Under the pieces are notes generated by a model, which was not told the DNA's origin, did no database searches, and saw only the letters and a program-made list of their open reading frames with translations. Positions 19,646 to 29,080 of a stretch of 64,000 nucleotides of DNA are shown here, piece by piece (within the stretch, counting starts at the first letter, position 1; the number at the start of each line of letters is the position of its first letter). This stretch comes from Marinobacter salinexigens (GTDB taxonomy: Bacteria > Pseudomonadota > Gammaproteobacteria > Pseudomonadales > Oleiphilaceae). Where the stretch lies: positions 420,223 to 484,222 of the forward strand of contig NZ_VTUU01000001.1 in assembly GCF_008370345.1 (NCBI RefSeq). Direction: 5' to 3'. A program made the position numbers and the translations under genes.

Positions 19646-20575
19646 TCAGTGGCAATAGGCCATATTCGGGCAGTTGCTGGCGGTTCGCTCCCACTGGATA
19701 GTGACGTGCCGGATATTGAAGTCATGGCTTAACATATCTGTGGCTTGCTCTATGACTTGGTCATCGTCGCGGGGATCGGGCTTTACCAAATGCACGGTCA
19801 GAGCACTCTCGGTAGTGCTCAGCCCCCAGATGTGGAGATGGTGCACCGAGTCGACCCCGGGTAGCTGCTGCAGGCTTTCCCTTACCGCCTCTGGGTCAAT
19901 ATTCCTGGGTACCGCGTCCATCGCCAGATTCACTGAATCCTTGAGCAACTGCCAGGTGCCGATAAAGATCACCGCAGCAATGATCAGGCTGACTACCGGA
20001 TCGATCCAGTTCAGTCCGGTGGCCATGATGATTAAACCTGCTACGACAACACCCACCGATACGGCGGTATCTGCCGCCATGTGCAGGAAGGCGCCGCGGA
20101 TGTTCAGATCACCTTCCTGTCCTTTCAGAAACAGCATCATCGTGATCCCGTTGATCAACACCCCGATACCGGCAACGGCAATGACTGTAGTGCCCGCAAC
20201 CTCAGCAGGATCACTGAATCGCTGAATGGCTTCCCAGGCAATGCCTCCCACCGCTGCGGTCAGAAACAGGGCATTGAACAGGGCTGCCAGAATGGTGGAT
20301 TTTTTCAGACCGTAGGTATTCCGGTCCGTGGCCTTTTGAGTGGCCAGCCAGCTGGCAACCCAGGCCATGATCAGCCCCAGAACGTCACTCAGGTTGTGGC
20401 CTGCATCGGCCAGTAGTGCGAGTGAGCCAGAGAGCACCCCGTAGATTGCCTCGATAACCACAAATGCCACGTTGAGGACTACGGCAAGCGCAAAGGAACG
20501 ATTGTGGGTGTCGAAATGGTGAGCATGGCCATGGTTATGACCGTGGCCATGACTGTGATCGTGGTGACTGTGCAT
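19646..20575 (-). CDS. CDF zinc/cadmium exporter (CzcD/ZitB type)
   Basis: A 309-residue cation diffusion facilitator. A His-rich N terminus (HSHHDHSHGHGHNHGHAHH) is followed by six helices with the metal sites LLADAGHNLSD (helix 2) and HMAADTAVSVGV (helix 5), then a C-terminal cytoplasmic domain with VHHLHIWGLS. It probably exports Zn(II) or Cd(II) by proton antiport. A CadR/PbrR-type dyad lies just upstream at 20614-20634, linking it to the MerR gene at 13016. Confidence 0.95.
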   Translation of the reverse strand: MHSHHDHSHGHGHNHGHAHHFDTHNRSFALAVVLNVAFVVIEAIYGVLSGSLALLADAGHNLSDVLGLIMAWVASWLATQKATDRNTYGLKKSTILAALFNALFLTAAVGGIAWEAIQRFSDPAEVAGTTVIAVAGIGVLINGITMMLFLKGQEGDLNIRGAFLHMAADTAVSVGVVVAGLIIMATGLNWIDPVVSLIIAAVIFIGTWQLLKDSVNLAMDAVPRNIDPEAVRESLQQLPGVDSVHHLHIWGLSTTESALTVHLVKPDPRDDDQVIEQATDMLSHDFNIRHVTIQWERTASNCPNMAYCH

Positions 20576-20613
20576 TCACAAAACTCCGCAGGGTGATATG
20601 ACTCCTATTGAAA

Positions 20614-20637
20614 ACCCTGTAGCTACTTCAGGGTCAA
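20614..20637 (-). promoter_or_regulatory. CadR/PbrR-type operator-promoter of the second CDF gene
   Basis: The dyad ACCCTGTAG-CTA-CTTCAGGGT (20614-20634) has one mismatch from perfect symmetry. It overlaps a minus-strand -35 TTGACC (20632-20637), followed 19 bp later by TTCAAT as -10. The design is the same as at 12996-13019, which is next to the MerR-family gene. Confidence 0.85.
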
Positions 20638-20639
20638 GG

Positions 20640-21230
20640 TCAGGACTCTGAGGCCAGTTTTTCGAGGTCATCACCAATCTGTTGTGTTGTCAGTCCCGGG
20701 CGAAGCAGCAGGCGGGCTTCTCCGCCCCGGTCGAATACATAGACGGCACTGCTGTGGGAGACGTTGTAGTTGCCACTGGCATCGGGCTTATCATAGCCGA
20801 AGGTGGTGCGGTAGCGTTTGGTCAGATCCCGCAGATCCTTCTCGCTGCCTGTCAGCCCGACCACCTGGTCGCCAAAGAAGCGAACGTAGCTTTCAAGTCG
20901 TTCCGGCGTGTCCCGTTGTGGGTCGACGCTGACGAACAGAGTGGTGATATCGTCCCGGTATTTCTCCGGAAGTTTATGGATGGATTGCCGCAGACTGGTG
21001 AGCGTGGTGGGGCATACGTCCGGGCAGGAAGTAAAGCCAAAATACAGCAGCCGGATCGAACCTCTGGATGCTTCCGGGGTCATGGATTCGCCGTCGGTAT
21101 CGGTGAGTTCGAATTCCAGAGGTGGCATCAGGCCGCTGATGTCCTTGCCGTGCCAGTTTTCAGCACTACCGGAACAGCCGAAAAGTAGGCCCGTGGCAAC
21201 CAATGCCAGGGCAGCGAGCCAATGCCTCAT
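20640..21230 (-). CDS. SCO1/SenC copper chaperone
   Basis: A 196-residue thioredoxin-fold protein of the SCO family, which delivers copper to CuA sites. A lipoprotein signal ends LLFGC (Cys19). The copper motif CPDVCP lies at 69-74, with the conserved distal His in NVSHSSAVYV. It is translationally coupled to ctaG through an ATGA overlap. Besides cytochrome oxidase, NosZ also has a CuA centre, so it could serve either enzyme. Confidence 0.93.
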   Translation of the reverse strand: MRHWLAALALVATGLLFGCSGSAENWHGKDISGLMPPLEFELTDTDGESMTPEASRGSIRLLYFGFTSCPDVCPTTLTSLRQSIHKLPEKYRDDITTLFVSVDPQRDTPERLESYVRFFGDQVVGLTGSEKDLRDLTKRYRTTFGYDKPDASGNYNVSHSSAVYVFDRGGEARLLLRPGLTTQQIGDDLEKLASES

Positions 21231-22081
21231 GATGCGTTTTCTCCCGCCATGGAAGGGGCTTTCGACCGGGACTTTACGAATTTTCCGTCTTCATGCATGG
21301 CTCGCCTGAGCACAATAAGAATCGCTATAACGCTCATCATGGCCGGTGGAATCCAGGTCAGCAGGCCGCCGAGGAGCTGGTCGGTTTCCGGTGCCAGCGG
21401 CCAGGCTCGTCCGCAGACTTCGTAGACGTCATAGACCATGCCTCTCGAGAACACAATCCAGGCGCCCAGAATCATCTGGGGAACCGCCACCAGAGCCAGC
21501 ATCAGGATGCGTTTGCCGTAGCCAAGTGCGGTGGTGGTCACCGGGGAACGGGGATCAAAGATCAGCCACCAGAACAGCAGGCCATCCAGCAGCATGCTCC
21601 AGTTCATGGTCCAGTACAGTGGCCGGGACAGCATGGCGTCGAAGTGGATCGAAGGCCAGAGCCAGAAATAGATCAGACCCACAAACAGGAATGCGGCAAG
21701 CGCCGGCTGCTGCAGGATTCGATACGCCCAGCCCAAAGGCGAAAGCCAGTGCAGAAGAGACGGTCCCATACGCTGGTGCCAGAAGCGGAAGACAGGGAGC
21801 GGGTTTGACAGTGCAATGAGGAATGGCCCCAGGTGATGGAGAATCAGGTGCTGGCCGCGATGGACAAAGAACATGTACTGGGAGTAGTAGTCGAACCGGG
21901 TCTGCATAACCCCGTAACAGAGCAGTACACCAGTCACGAAGATCACGATGCGTAACGAGCCCGGCCGCGCCTGCTGCTTCATATTCAGCAATGCATAGCC
22001 ATAGCCCGCCAGTACCAGCATGAAAGCCAGTATGGTCAGCGGAGAGTAATCATAAGGCGCCAGAAAGCCGAAATCGGGCAT
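21227..22081 (-). CDS. CtaG-type (caa3) cytochrome oxidase assembly protein
   Basis: An integral membrane protein of about 284 residues with seven or more hydrophobic helices. Signature segments are YYSQYMFFVHRGQHLILHHLGPFLIALSNP (paired His) and WSMLLDGLLFWWLIFDPRSP, typical of the caa3_CtaG family involved in copper centre assembly. ATG at 22079-22081 is chosen; an ATG at 22111 would overlap the divergent HAD promoter. No oxidase genes are nearby; it forms a two-gene unit with SCO1. Confidence 0.9.
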   Translation of the reverse strand: MPDFGFLAPYDYSPLTILAFMLVLAGYGYALLNMKQQARPGSLRIVIFVTGVLLCYGVMQTRFDYYSQYMFFVHRGQHLILHHLGPFLIALSNPLPVFRFWHQRMGPSLLHWLSPLGWAYRILQQPALAAFLFVGLIYFWLWPSIHFDAMLSRPLYWTMNWSMLLDGLLFWWLIFDPRSPVTTTALGYGKRILMLALVAVPQMILGAWIVFSRGMVYDVYEVCGRAWPLAPETDQLLGGLLTWIPPAMMSVIAILIVLRRAMHEDGKFVKSRSKAPSMAGENAS

Positions 22082-22199
22082 GGAATCCACTCTGTGTGCA
22101 AACCCGGCCAACCGGGTTTATCTTCTTATTATAGGTTTGAGTGTTGACCCCGGACTTCCGGATTGCAAGGTAAATCCTCACTTGACGCGGAGACACCCG

Positions 22200-23888
22200 A
22201 TGACCCAGTTCGACGATGCCATTCCACCGCCATCGGTACTGATCTTTGACTGGCATGGCACCCTCGTAGACACCCACGACGCCATGTTCAGCGCCATGGA
22301 AGAGATGCTGCCGCGACTGGAAGAGCTGGAACTGGTGGAGCGATTACTGCCGGAAGATAAGTGCCGGACGCCGGACGATGCCCGGCTGGTGCGTTACATC
22401 CGGATTTTCCGACGTCTACACCCCCGAATCCTTGCCGAACGTCGGGTGTCGAGGACGGACATATTCAATGCCATCTTTGGCGATGACCGGGACGCCAAGC
22501 TGATTGCCCACAACGCATACAACAAGGCCTACCGGAAATACTTCGGCCAGGTAAAACCCTTTCAGCCCGGCGCCTACGAATACCTTTCAGCGATGAAAGC
22601 CATGGGCATCAAACTGGCGGTATCCACTAACCGCAACCGGGAGTTCCTTGATAAGGAGCTGAAGATTGTTGATGAAGGCCGCTGGCAGAATCTGTTTGAT
22701 GCAACGGTCTGCGCAGATGATGTGACCGAATACAAACCTGATCCCGAAGTCATCGCCAAAACCCTCGAAAAGCTGGGCCTGCCAGCGGATGAACGGGCCT
22801 GGTACGTGGGCGACAGTTACGTGGATATGCTCACCGCCAGTAACGCAGGCGTGGCCAGGGTGTTCTACAACGGTGCCTGCTGGGAACCGGACCGCATTGC
22901 CAGCTGGTTTTCCCATCGTGATGCCCCGACGGCAGTACTCGACAGTTTTGAGGATTTGCTGGATCTTCTGGCTCTGCTTGAACGGAGTCATCCGGAGCAC
23001 TTCCGGCAGGCACCCGCGGATGTCAGACCTAAACCGTTTCCGGCGCCAGAGCGCCCCGAACCCAGGGTGGAGGCGGACTGGCACCCGGCCGTGGTCAAGC
23101 TTATCCGTCCGTCGGTGGTGCTGTTTGACTGGCACGCGACCCTGGTGGATACGCTCGATGCGATGTATCACGCGGTTGATGATATGTTGCCGGAATTCCA
23201 CAAACTGGATCTGATGGATCGCATGGTGGCGCCGGAAGAGAGCAAAACACCGGAAGATGCACGACTTGTCGCCTATGTTCGCGAATTTGCGCGGCTACAC
23301 CCAAAGGTGAAAGCCGACCGGAAAATATCACGTACCGATATCTTTGAAGTTCTGTTTGGTGAGGATCAGGACGCCAAACAGATCGCCCACCGGGTCTTCA
23401 ATTTCCATTACCGCAACCACTACGGCACCGTCAAAGCCTTTGAACCCAGGGTTCGTGATGTGCTCGAAGGGCTGCGTCGCCTGCACATGCAGGTGGGTGT
23501 GATTACCAATCGTGACCGAGAGTTCTTCGAGCATGAATTGCGGGCGGTGGAAGGAACCGGCTGGGCGGAACTGTTTGATGTGGATGTTTGCGGTGATGAC
23601 ACCCCACTGCGTAAACCGCACCCCGACCAGCTGCTGCTGGCCGTTCAGAAGATGGATTATCCACCGGATCCTAGTGTCTGGTATGTCGGCGATAGCACCA
23701 CGGATGTGATCGCCGCCAAGCGGGCAGGGATGACTTCGGTGTTCTTCAATGGTGCCCAGTGGGACCAGCCGTGGCTGAACCGGATTTTTCCCGGCACTCA
23801 CAAACATCCGGATAAGCCCGATGTCGTGGTCAACGATTTCTCAGAATTCTGGGCGCTTGTTCTAGCGTGTGAGGTTGGCCCCCCATGA
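22200..23888 (+). CDS. Tandem-duplicated HAD-superfamily hydrolase
   Basis: A 562-residue cytoplasmic protein made of two homologous HAD domains (about 12-270 and 303-555). Each has motif I as FDWHGTLVD or FDWHATLVD, motif II near STNRNRE or ITNRDRE, a Lys region YKPDP or RKPHP, and the acidic motif YVGDS..D. The Asp+2 general acid of classical phosphatases is His in both halves (His19 and His312). Phosphonoacetaldehyde hydrolases also lack this Asp (DWAGT). Substrate unknown. ATG 22200 follows GGAG; its 3' end overlaps the convergent gene by 59 bp. Confidence 0.88.
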   Translation: MTQFDDAIPPPSVLIFDWHGTLVDTHDAMFSAMEEMLPRLEELELVERLLPEDKCRTPDDARLVRYIRIFRRLHPRILAERRVSRTDIFNAIFGDDRDAKLIAHNAYNKAYRKYFGQVKPFQPGAYEYLSAMKAMGIKLAVSTNRNREFLDKELKIVDEGRWQNLFDATVCADDVTEYKPDPEVIAKTLEKLGLPADERAWYVGDSYVDMLTASNAGVARVFYNGACWEPDRIASWFSHRDAPTAVLDSFEDLLDLLALLERSHPEHFRQAPADVRPKPFPAPERPEPRVEADWHPAVVKLIRPSVVLFDWHATLVDTLDAMYHAVDDMLPEFHKLDLMDRMVAPEESKTPEDARLVAYVREFARLHPKVKADRKISRTDIFEVLFGEDQDAKQIAHRVFNFHYRNHYGTVKAFEPRVRDVLEGLRRLHMQVGVITNRDREFFEHELRAVEGTGWAELFDVDVCGDDTPLRKPHPDQLLLAVQKMDYPPDPSVWYVGDSTTDVIAAKRAGMTSVFFNGAQWDQPWLNRIFPGTHKHPDKPDVVVNDFSEFWALVLACEVGPP

Positions 23889-25119
23889 TTTCGGGCGTAT
23901 TGCCCGTTTGCAGGGCCGGCTCGATATTCAGACCGAAGGCGATTACACCGGCAGCAGAACCATGCTCCCGGTCCGGTATCGGGGCACTGACGGTAATCTG
24001 AAAGCGCCGGGTGGATGCGTCATATCGGATAGGAGAAATGTAAAGGTCGGTAGGTATACCATCCGCCGGGTTTACCAGTTGGGTGAACTTGGGCTCATCG
24101 CCTTGCCAGTAATCGGATGTTAACTGGCTCATGGCCCGGATCGCCCCCAGTTGGTCGATCAGCAGAACCTCGGTGACCAGCGATGGGTGACTTTGTTGCC
24201 ACCCATTAAGCGCATCGGAGGCGGGGAGTTCGAGAATATCCTCGGCTAGTTCGCTGGCGCTGACCGGTGCCGTAGCCTGCCATTGACGATCAAGCTTTAG
24301 AACCTCGGCCGGGGTTGCAGCGCCGGGTCCAGCCGTCAGAGCCTGTTGCAGGTTGATGGCTGCATTGAGTTCCTCCACCAACTCTGTCGCCAATGCTCGT
24401 ATGCGCTGTTGTTCCTCAGCCGACAGAGTCAGCGAATCCTCTGCGCAAACAGGCAAGGCACGGTTAAAGCCGGGCAGAAACTCCGGGTGCAGGTGGGTGA
24501 ACGCCTCGGCAAGGTAAAGATGAAGGGGCGCGTACCGGACAAAGGTCGCATGCAGCCGACGGTTCTGGCGCTCCTGGCTGGCCATAACCCGTTCATCAAG
24601 CAACGCCAGGTCGATGCGGCCTCTTTCAAGCAGTGCCAGAAGCTGGCTCGCTGAAGAGACCTCCAGGAATACTGTGTATCCGTTGGCCTTCAACCAATTG
24701 TGCTCGTTGCTGCCCGCCACAACGCCAATTCGTGCCTGCCGGGGTGAGGGCGGGGGCGTCAGAGAGAAAAAGTACCATTTTTCCAGAGAAACCGGATCGC
24801 TGCGTTTCGCTATGGCATCGAGGCTGGAGGACGGGTCCACCGCAAAATAACCGTCGACGAGATTTCTGGCGAGGGAGTGAACCGCCCTGCGTTGTGGCGT
24901 GACCTGAATGCTGGGGCGCCAGCCAGCTTTCTCCACCGCACAGGTTATCGTCAGAGTGGTTTTCCCCGAGATCTGCTGGTCCTCAGGTGTCCCATGGGTC
25001 ACCTGATACGGTGGTGCTGAGAATGTATAGAGTTTGAGCGTTGGGGGAGAGCCAAACGATGTGCCCGAACATATCAGCCCAACGGCCCCGACGAGAAGAG
25101 AACGCCCTTCCTTTCCCAT
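23830..25119 (-). CDS. Periplasmic solute-binding-like protein with a C-terminal sensor-like region
   Basis: A secreted protein of about 429 residues. A signal peptide ends near SFGS. The N-terminal half looks like a family 3 solute-binding domain (LYTFSAPPYQ, GYFAVDPS, IGVVAGSNEHNWL, LLERGRIDLALLDE). The C-terminal third (about 320-415) resembles a PDC/Cache-like sensing fold (LVTEVLLIDQLGAIRAMSQLTSDYWQGDEPKF). No transmembrane output domain follows. It may be a soluble periplasmic sensor; ligand and partner are unknown. ATG 25119 is chosen over a TTG at 25128. Confidence 0.72.
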   Translation of the reverse strand: MGKEGRSLLVGAVGLICSGTSFGSPPTLKLYTFSAPPYQVTHGTPEDQQISGKTTLTITCAVEKAGWRPSIQVTPQRRAVHSLARNLVDGYFAVDPSSSLDAIAKRSDPVSLEKWYFFSLTPPPSPRQARIGVVAGSNEHNWLKANGYTVFLEVSSASQLLALLERGRIDLALLDERVMASQERQNRRLHATFVRYAPLHLYLAEAFTHLHPEFLPGFNRALPVCAEDSLTLSAEEQQRIRALATELVEELNAAINLQQALTAGPGAATPAEVLKLDRQWQATAPVSASELAEDILELPASDALNGWQQSHPSLVTEVLLIDQLGAIRAMSQLTSDYWQGDEPKFTQLVNPADGIPTDLYISPIRYDASTRRFQITVSAPIPDREHGSAAGVIAFGLNIEPALQTGNTPEIMGGQPHTLEQAPRILRNR

Positions 25120-25177
25120 GACTGTCAATCCATTTGCCGGCGCAATGACATGATGGTATTCAGCTTAGCAGCCAGCG

Positions 25178-26710
25178 CTATATTTGCTCGATGTTATCCA
25201 TGAGAGTTTGGGCCCGGGCGAGTATTCTGGCCCGTTTGACCGGGTCCTGCCGGTCCCAGTTCCGGTACATCATGGCCATGCGGGGGTTGCCGGAGAACCT
25301 GTCGCGATGGCGATCAATAAAATGCCAGTACAGGGAATTGAACGGGCAGGCGTTGTCCTCGAACGACTGGCTGACGCTGTATGGGCAGTGAGTGCAGTGA
25401 TCCGACATGCGCTGGATGTACTTTCCACTGGCGGCATAGGGTTTTGAGCCAAGGTATCCGCCATCGGCGTGCATCACCATGCCCAGTACATTGGGGAGCT
25501 CCACCCAGTCGTAGGCGTCGGCATAGACCGCCAGGTACCAGTCGCATATCTCCTCGGGTTTGATCCCGGCCAGCAGTGCGAAATTCCCGGTGACCATCAG
25601 TCGCTGAATGTGGTGGGCGTAGGCGTTACGCCGGGTGGCATCAATCGCTTTGTGCATGCAGCGCATCCGGGTGTCGCCCGTCCAATAGAACCAGGGCAGC
25701 GGGCGAGTATTGTCTAGGCGGTTCTCGCGGGCATAGTCCGGCATGTTGAGCCAGTATATTCCACGTACAAACTCCCGCCAGCCGATGATCTGGCGAATGA
25801 ACCCTTCGACGGCATTGATCGGTGCCTGCCCGGTGTACCAGGCATGGGCTGCGGCTTCACAGACCTGCACTGGGTCCAGCAGTCCACAGTTAAGGTAGGG
25901 TGAGAGCACAGAGTGGAACAGCCAGTCCTCATGCTCGGACATGGAATCCTGATAATGCCCGAAACAGGGCAGCGCGAAGTCAATGAAGTATTCCAGCGCC
26001 AGCGCTGCGTCCCGGGCAGTCACCGCAAAATGGAAGTCCTCAGCGGTGCCAAAGTGTTCGGGGAAGTGTTCTTCAACTTCTGAGATGACGGTTTTGGTCG
26101 TTGCGTCCGGTTCCACCCGAAAGGGGGCAGGGGCCGGTGGCTGGCCTGTCCATTTTTTCCGGTTGTCCGCATCATAGTTCCATTGTCCCCCCTCGGGCTG
26201 GCCTTCCGGGGTTATCAAGAGACCTGTTTTACGGCGCATTTCCCGGTAGAAATGCTCCATCCTCAGTGACTTCCTGTCTGCCGCCCAATGGGCGAATTCC
26301 TGCTTGCTTGCAATGAAGCGGGTATCGGATCTGATGTCCACCGGAACTCCGAACCGTTCCTGCCACTGAAGAATCTGTTCGTGGAGGCGCCACTCTCCGC
26401 ACTCCGTGGTCACCACGCGATCGGGCTGTGTAAGGCTGACCAGATCACCGACAAATCCTTCGATGGATTGATGTCTGTTCTGAGGATGGTAACGCTGGTA
26501 GTGAACTTGCCAGCCCTGATCTTTGAGAGCCCGGGCGAAGTGGCGCATGGCGCTGAAAATGAATACCAGTTTTTTCTTGTGATGGTTGGTGTAGCTGGCC
26601 TCGTCATGAACTTCCGCCATTGCAATACGGTCGTGACGAGGGTCAGCACCGTTCAGTGCGCTGATGTCGGGTGTGAGCTGGTCGCCAAGAATCAGAATCA
26701 GGTTTGCCAT
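25178..26710 (-). CDS. FeS-type bacterial cryptochrome/(6-4) photolyase-family protein
   Basis: A 510-residue protein of the deoxyribodipyrimidine photolyase-related (PhrB/FeS-BCP) group. The N-terminal antenna domain begins LILILGDQLTPD. The FAD-binding helical domain has EGFIRQIIGWREFVRGIYW and the HIQRLMVTGNFALLAGI segment. The 4Fe-4S cysteines are visible as CGLLDP near the middle and DHCTHCPYS...ACPF at the C terminus. Probable role: repair of (6-4) photoproducts or blue-light sensing. ATG 26710 is chosen over a TTG at 26794. Divergent from hemN. Confidence 0.93.
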   Translation of the reverse strand: MANLILILGDQLTPDISALNGADPRHDRIAMAEVHDEASYTNHHKKKLVFIFSAMRHFARALKDQGWQVHYQRYHPQNRHQSIEGFVGDLVSLTQPDRVVTTECGEWRLHEQILQWQERFGVPVDIRSDTRFIASKQEFAHWAADRKSLRMEHFYREMRRKTGLLITPEGQPEGGQWNYDADNRKKWTGQPPAPAPFRVEPDATTKTVISEVEEHFPEHFGTAEDFHFAVTARDAALALEYFIDFALPCFGHYQDSMSEHEDWLFHSVLSPYLNCGLLDPVQVCEAAAHAWYTGQAPINAVEGFIRQIIGWREFVRGIYWLNMPDYARENRLDNTRPLPWFYWTGDTRMRCMHKAIDATRRNAYAHHIQRLMVTGNFALLAGIKPEEICDWYLAVYADAYDWVELPNVLGMVMHADGGYLGSKPYAASGKYIQRMSDHCTHCPYSVSQSFEDNACPFNSLYWHFIDRHRDRFSGNPRMAMMYRNWDRQDPVKRARILARAQTLMDNIEQI

Positions 26711-26943
26711 GGCTGGCGGGATACTCCGTTGTCGGTGAGTTTGGTCCGGATTTTCCCCCTTCCTCTCCCTTTGGGGGTAGTGACAATACGCCAAGAGCGC
26801 AAAGGTGGTTCAGGTCAGGGATTGCTAGACTGTTAAAGAGGTCTCAGGTGACCCGAGTCAAGGCGGATAGCATCTGCTTCACCTAGACTTGTTACATACC
26901 GGCCATTGGCCTCCTATCAGTTTTTCCAGTTCAGGTTCTGCTT

Positions 26944-28362
26944 ATGCCTCTTACCTCCGCTGCCTCATCCAACGAGTCTGCACTTCCCACGTTTATCTGG
27001 GACGATGCGTTGATCCGCCGTTACGACCTCAGTGGTCCCCGCTATACGTCCTACCCCACGGCGGTGGAATTCACGCCGAATTACAGTGTGGAGGATATGG
27101 TGAAAGCGGCAGGCAGGAGCAAGGCGAGCGGGAGCCCGCTGTCGCTGTACACGCACCTGCCGTTCTGTGCGCATCTCTGTTACTACTGTGCCTGCAATAA
27201 AGTAATCACCAAGAAGCGTGATAAGGCCATGCCTTACGTTGAACGGGTGCTCAAGGAAGCGGCGATCCAGTCAAAACTGTTCGGCGCCGACCGCCCCGTC
27301 CGTCAGCTGCATTGGGGCGGCGGTACGCCCACTTTCCTGCCGCGGGACGTGATGCAGCACCTGATGGCGGGCTACAGTGAGCTGTTCAACCTGCAGTCAG
27401 ATGAAAACCGGGACTACAGTGTCGAGATCGATCCCCGCGAGGTGGATCAGGACACTCTGCCGACGCTCTGGGAACTGGGCTTTAACCGGATCAGCCTTGG
27501 AGTTCAGGATGTGAACCCGGCAGTGCAGAAGGCGGTAAACAGGGTTCAGCCCCGGGACATGACCGAAGCGGTGCTGAATGAAGCTCGTCGACTGGGTTTT
27601 CGTTCCATCAACCTTGATCTGATCTATGGCCTGCCATACCAGACCCCGGAAAGCTTCGCTGAAACCCTTGAAGCGGTGATTGAAATGTCACCGGACCGGT
27701 TGTCTGTGTTCAGCTATGCCCACCTGCCGGATCGTTTCTATCCGCAGACGCGGATTCAGTCGGATACTCTGCCGACACCGCAGCAGAAACTGACCATCCT
27801 CCATAACACGATTAACCGGTTGCTGGAGGCGGGTTACGAATACATCGGGATGGATCATTTTGCCAAACCGGATGACAGTCTGTCCGTGGCTCAGCGGGAA
27901 GGGCGCCTGCACAGGAACTTCCAGGGCTACACCACTCACTCCGACTGTGACCTGGTATCCCTCGGCGTATCGGCGATCGGCCAGACCGATGACGCCTACT
28001 TCCAGAACAATCACGACCTGCCATCCTGGGAGAAAGCTATTGATGCCGGTCAACTGGCTATCACCCGTGGTGTCAGCCTGACCCGTGATGACCGCATCCG
28101 GCGCTGGGTGATTGGTCAGCTGATCTGCCAGTTCCGTCTTGATCGCCAGCAGTTTGCCGCCGAATGGAACGAGGACTTTGATCGCTATTTTTCCGATGAG
28201 CTGAACCGCCTGAAACCGATGGTGCAGGACGAGTTGGTCGCGGATGATGGTTCACGACTGCAGGTGCAGCCAGCTGGACGCCTGCTGATCCGGGCGATCT
28301 GCCAGATATTTGATCTTTATCGTAAGGAAGGCGCAAGCCAGCGGTTCTCACGAATCATCTGA
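26944..28362 (+). CDS. hemN: Oxygen-independent coproporphyrinogen III oxidase HemN
   Basis: A radical SAM enzyme that converts coproporphyrinogen III to protoporphyrinogen IX without oxygen, so heme can be made during denitrification. The 472 residues include YTHLPFCAHLCYYCACN (the CxxxCxxC cluster), the SAM-binding LHWGGGTPTFL, and the HemN C-terminal domain with GYTTHSDCDLVSLGVSAIG. Length fits HemN, not the shorter HemW. No convincing FNR box was found upstream. Confidence 0.97.
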   Translation: MPLTSAASSNESALPTFIWDDALIRRYDLSGPRYTSYPTAVEFTPNYSVEDMVKAAGRSKASGSPLSLYTHLPFCAHLCYYCACNKVITKKRDKAMPYVERVLKEAAIQSKLFGADRPVRQLHWGGGTPTFLPRDVMQHLMAGYSELFNLQSDENRDYSVEIDPREVDQDTLPTLWELGFNRISLGVQDVNPAVQKAVNRVQPRDMTEAVLNEARRLGFRSINLDLIYGLPYQTPESFAETLEAVIEMSPDRLSVFSYAHLPDRFYPQTRIQSDTLPTPQQKLTILHNTINRLLEAGYEYIGMDHFAKPDDSLSVAQREGRLHRNFQGYTTHSDCDLVSLGVSAIGQTDDAYFQNNHDLPSWEKAIDAGQLAITRGVSLTRDDRIRRWVIGQLICQFRLDRQQFAAEWNEDFDRYFSDELNRLKPMVQDELVADDGSRLQVQPAGRLLIRAICQIFDLYRKEGASQRFSRII

Positions 28363-28438
28363 GGTAAAAACTGCCTCCGTTTAAGTGTTTATTCCGTACT
28401 AGACTGTAGGTTTAAACCATAGACGGTGAGGAAATTTC

Positions 28439-29080
28439 GTGGGATCAAGAGACCTGACTTCTCCGGAGGTTGTAGCGCCCGATGAGCGGGGGCAGAGTGA
28501 ATCAGGCCACAGCGGCACCTTTGATTATGATGGGTGCCTGAGGGCGTGTGTAGACGGCGATAAATCGGCTCTGAAAGCACTGTACGTCCGAGAAAGCCAG
28601 CAGTTGCTTGGTGTTGTCAGCAGGATTGTGCGTGATCGCGCTCGCGCGGAAGACATCCTTCACGATGCGTTTGTCCGCATATGGCAGCGCGCGTCCACCT
28701 TCGATGCTTCCCGGGGCGGTGGCCGGGGTTGGGTTTATACGATTGCGCGTAATCTGGCTCTCGATACGATCCGGTCATCGGGTAAGCAGGTCAGTACAGA
28801 AGACCGGCCGGAAGAAGTCGGGGACATTGACGCAGCTGCAGATCCGGGCAACTCCCAGCGCTGGATCGAAAAGGTCGGATCCTCTCACTGGGGTGGAAAC
28901 AGCGAACGACTGCAGGAATGTCTGGAGCGCCTGGAACCTATCCCCAGAGCGTGTATTTTTCACGCCTATGTTAATGGCTACTCCCAGTCCGAGATTGGTG
29001 ATCTGATCGGGGCGCCGGTGGGTACCGTCAAATCCTGGATCAAGCGCAGTCTCGTCGCGTTAAGGGGGTGTATGGGATGA
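28439..29080 (+). CDS. ECF RNA polymerase sigma factor
   Basis: A 213-residue extracytoplasmic-function sigma factor. Region 2 shows VVSRIVRDRARAEDILHDAFVRIWQRA and region 4 RACIFHAYVNGYSQSEIGDLIGAPVGTVKSWIKR. A GTG start is used, preceded by GAGGAAA. It is translationally coupled (ATGA) to an anti-sigma gene. The pair resembles SigK-RskA. Its targets are unknown; the lipoprotein gene beyond the terminator is on the other strand. Confidence 0.93.
   Translation: MGSRDLTSPEVVAPDERGQSESGHSGTFDYDGCLRACVDGDKSALKALYVRESQQLLGVVSRIVRDRARAEDILHDAFVRIWQRASTFDASRGGGRGWVYTIARNLALDTIRSSGKQVSTEDRPEEVGDIDAAADPGNSQRWIEKVGSSHWGGNSERLQECLERLEPIPRACIFHAYVNGYSQSEIGDLIGAPVGTVKSWIKRSLVALRGCMG

Noticed and set aside
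26840-26870. FNR-like box before hemN (GTGAC-CCGA-GTCAA)
   Set aside because: Only 7 of 10 defined bases match; too weak to report as a site, although anaerobic control of hemN would make sense.
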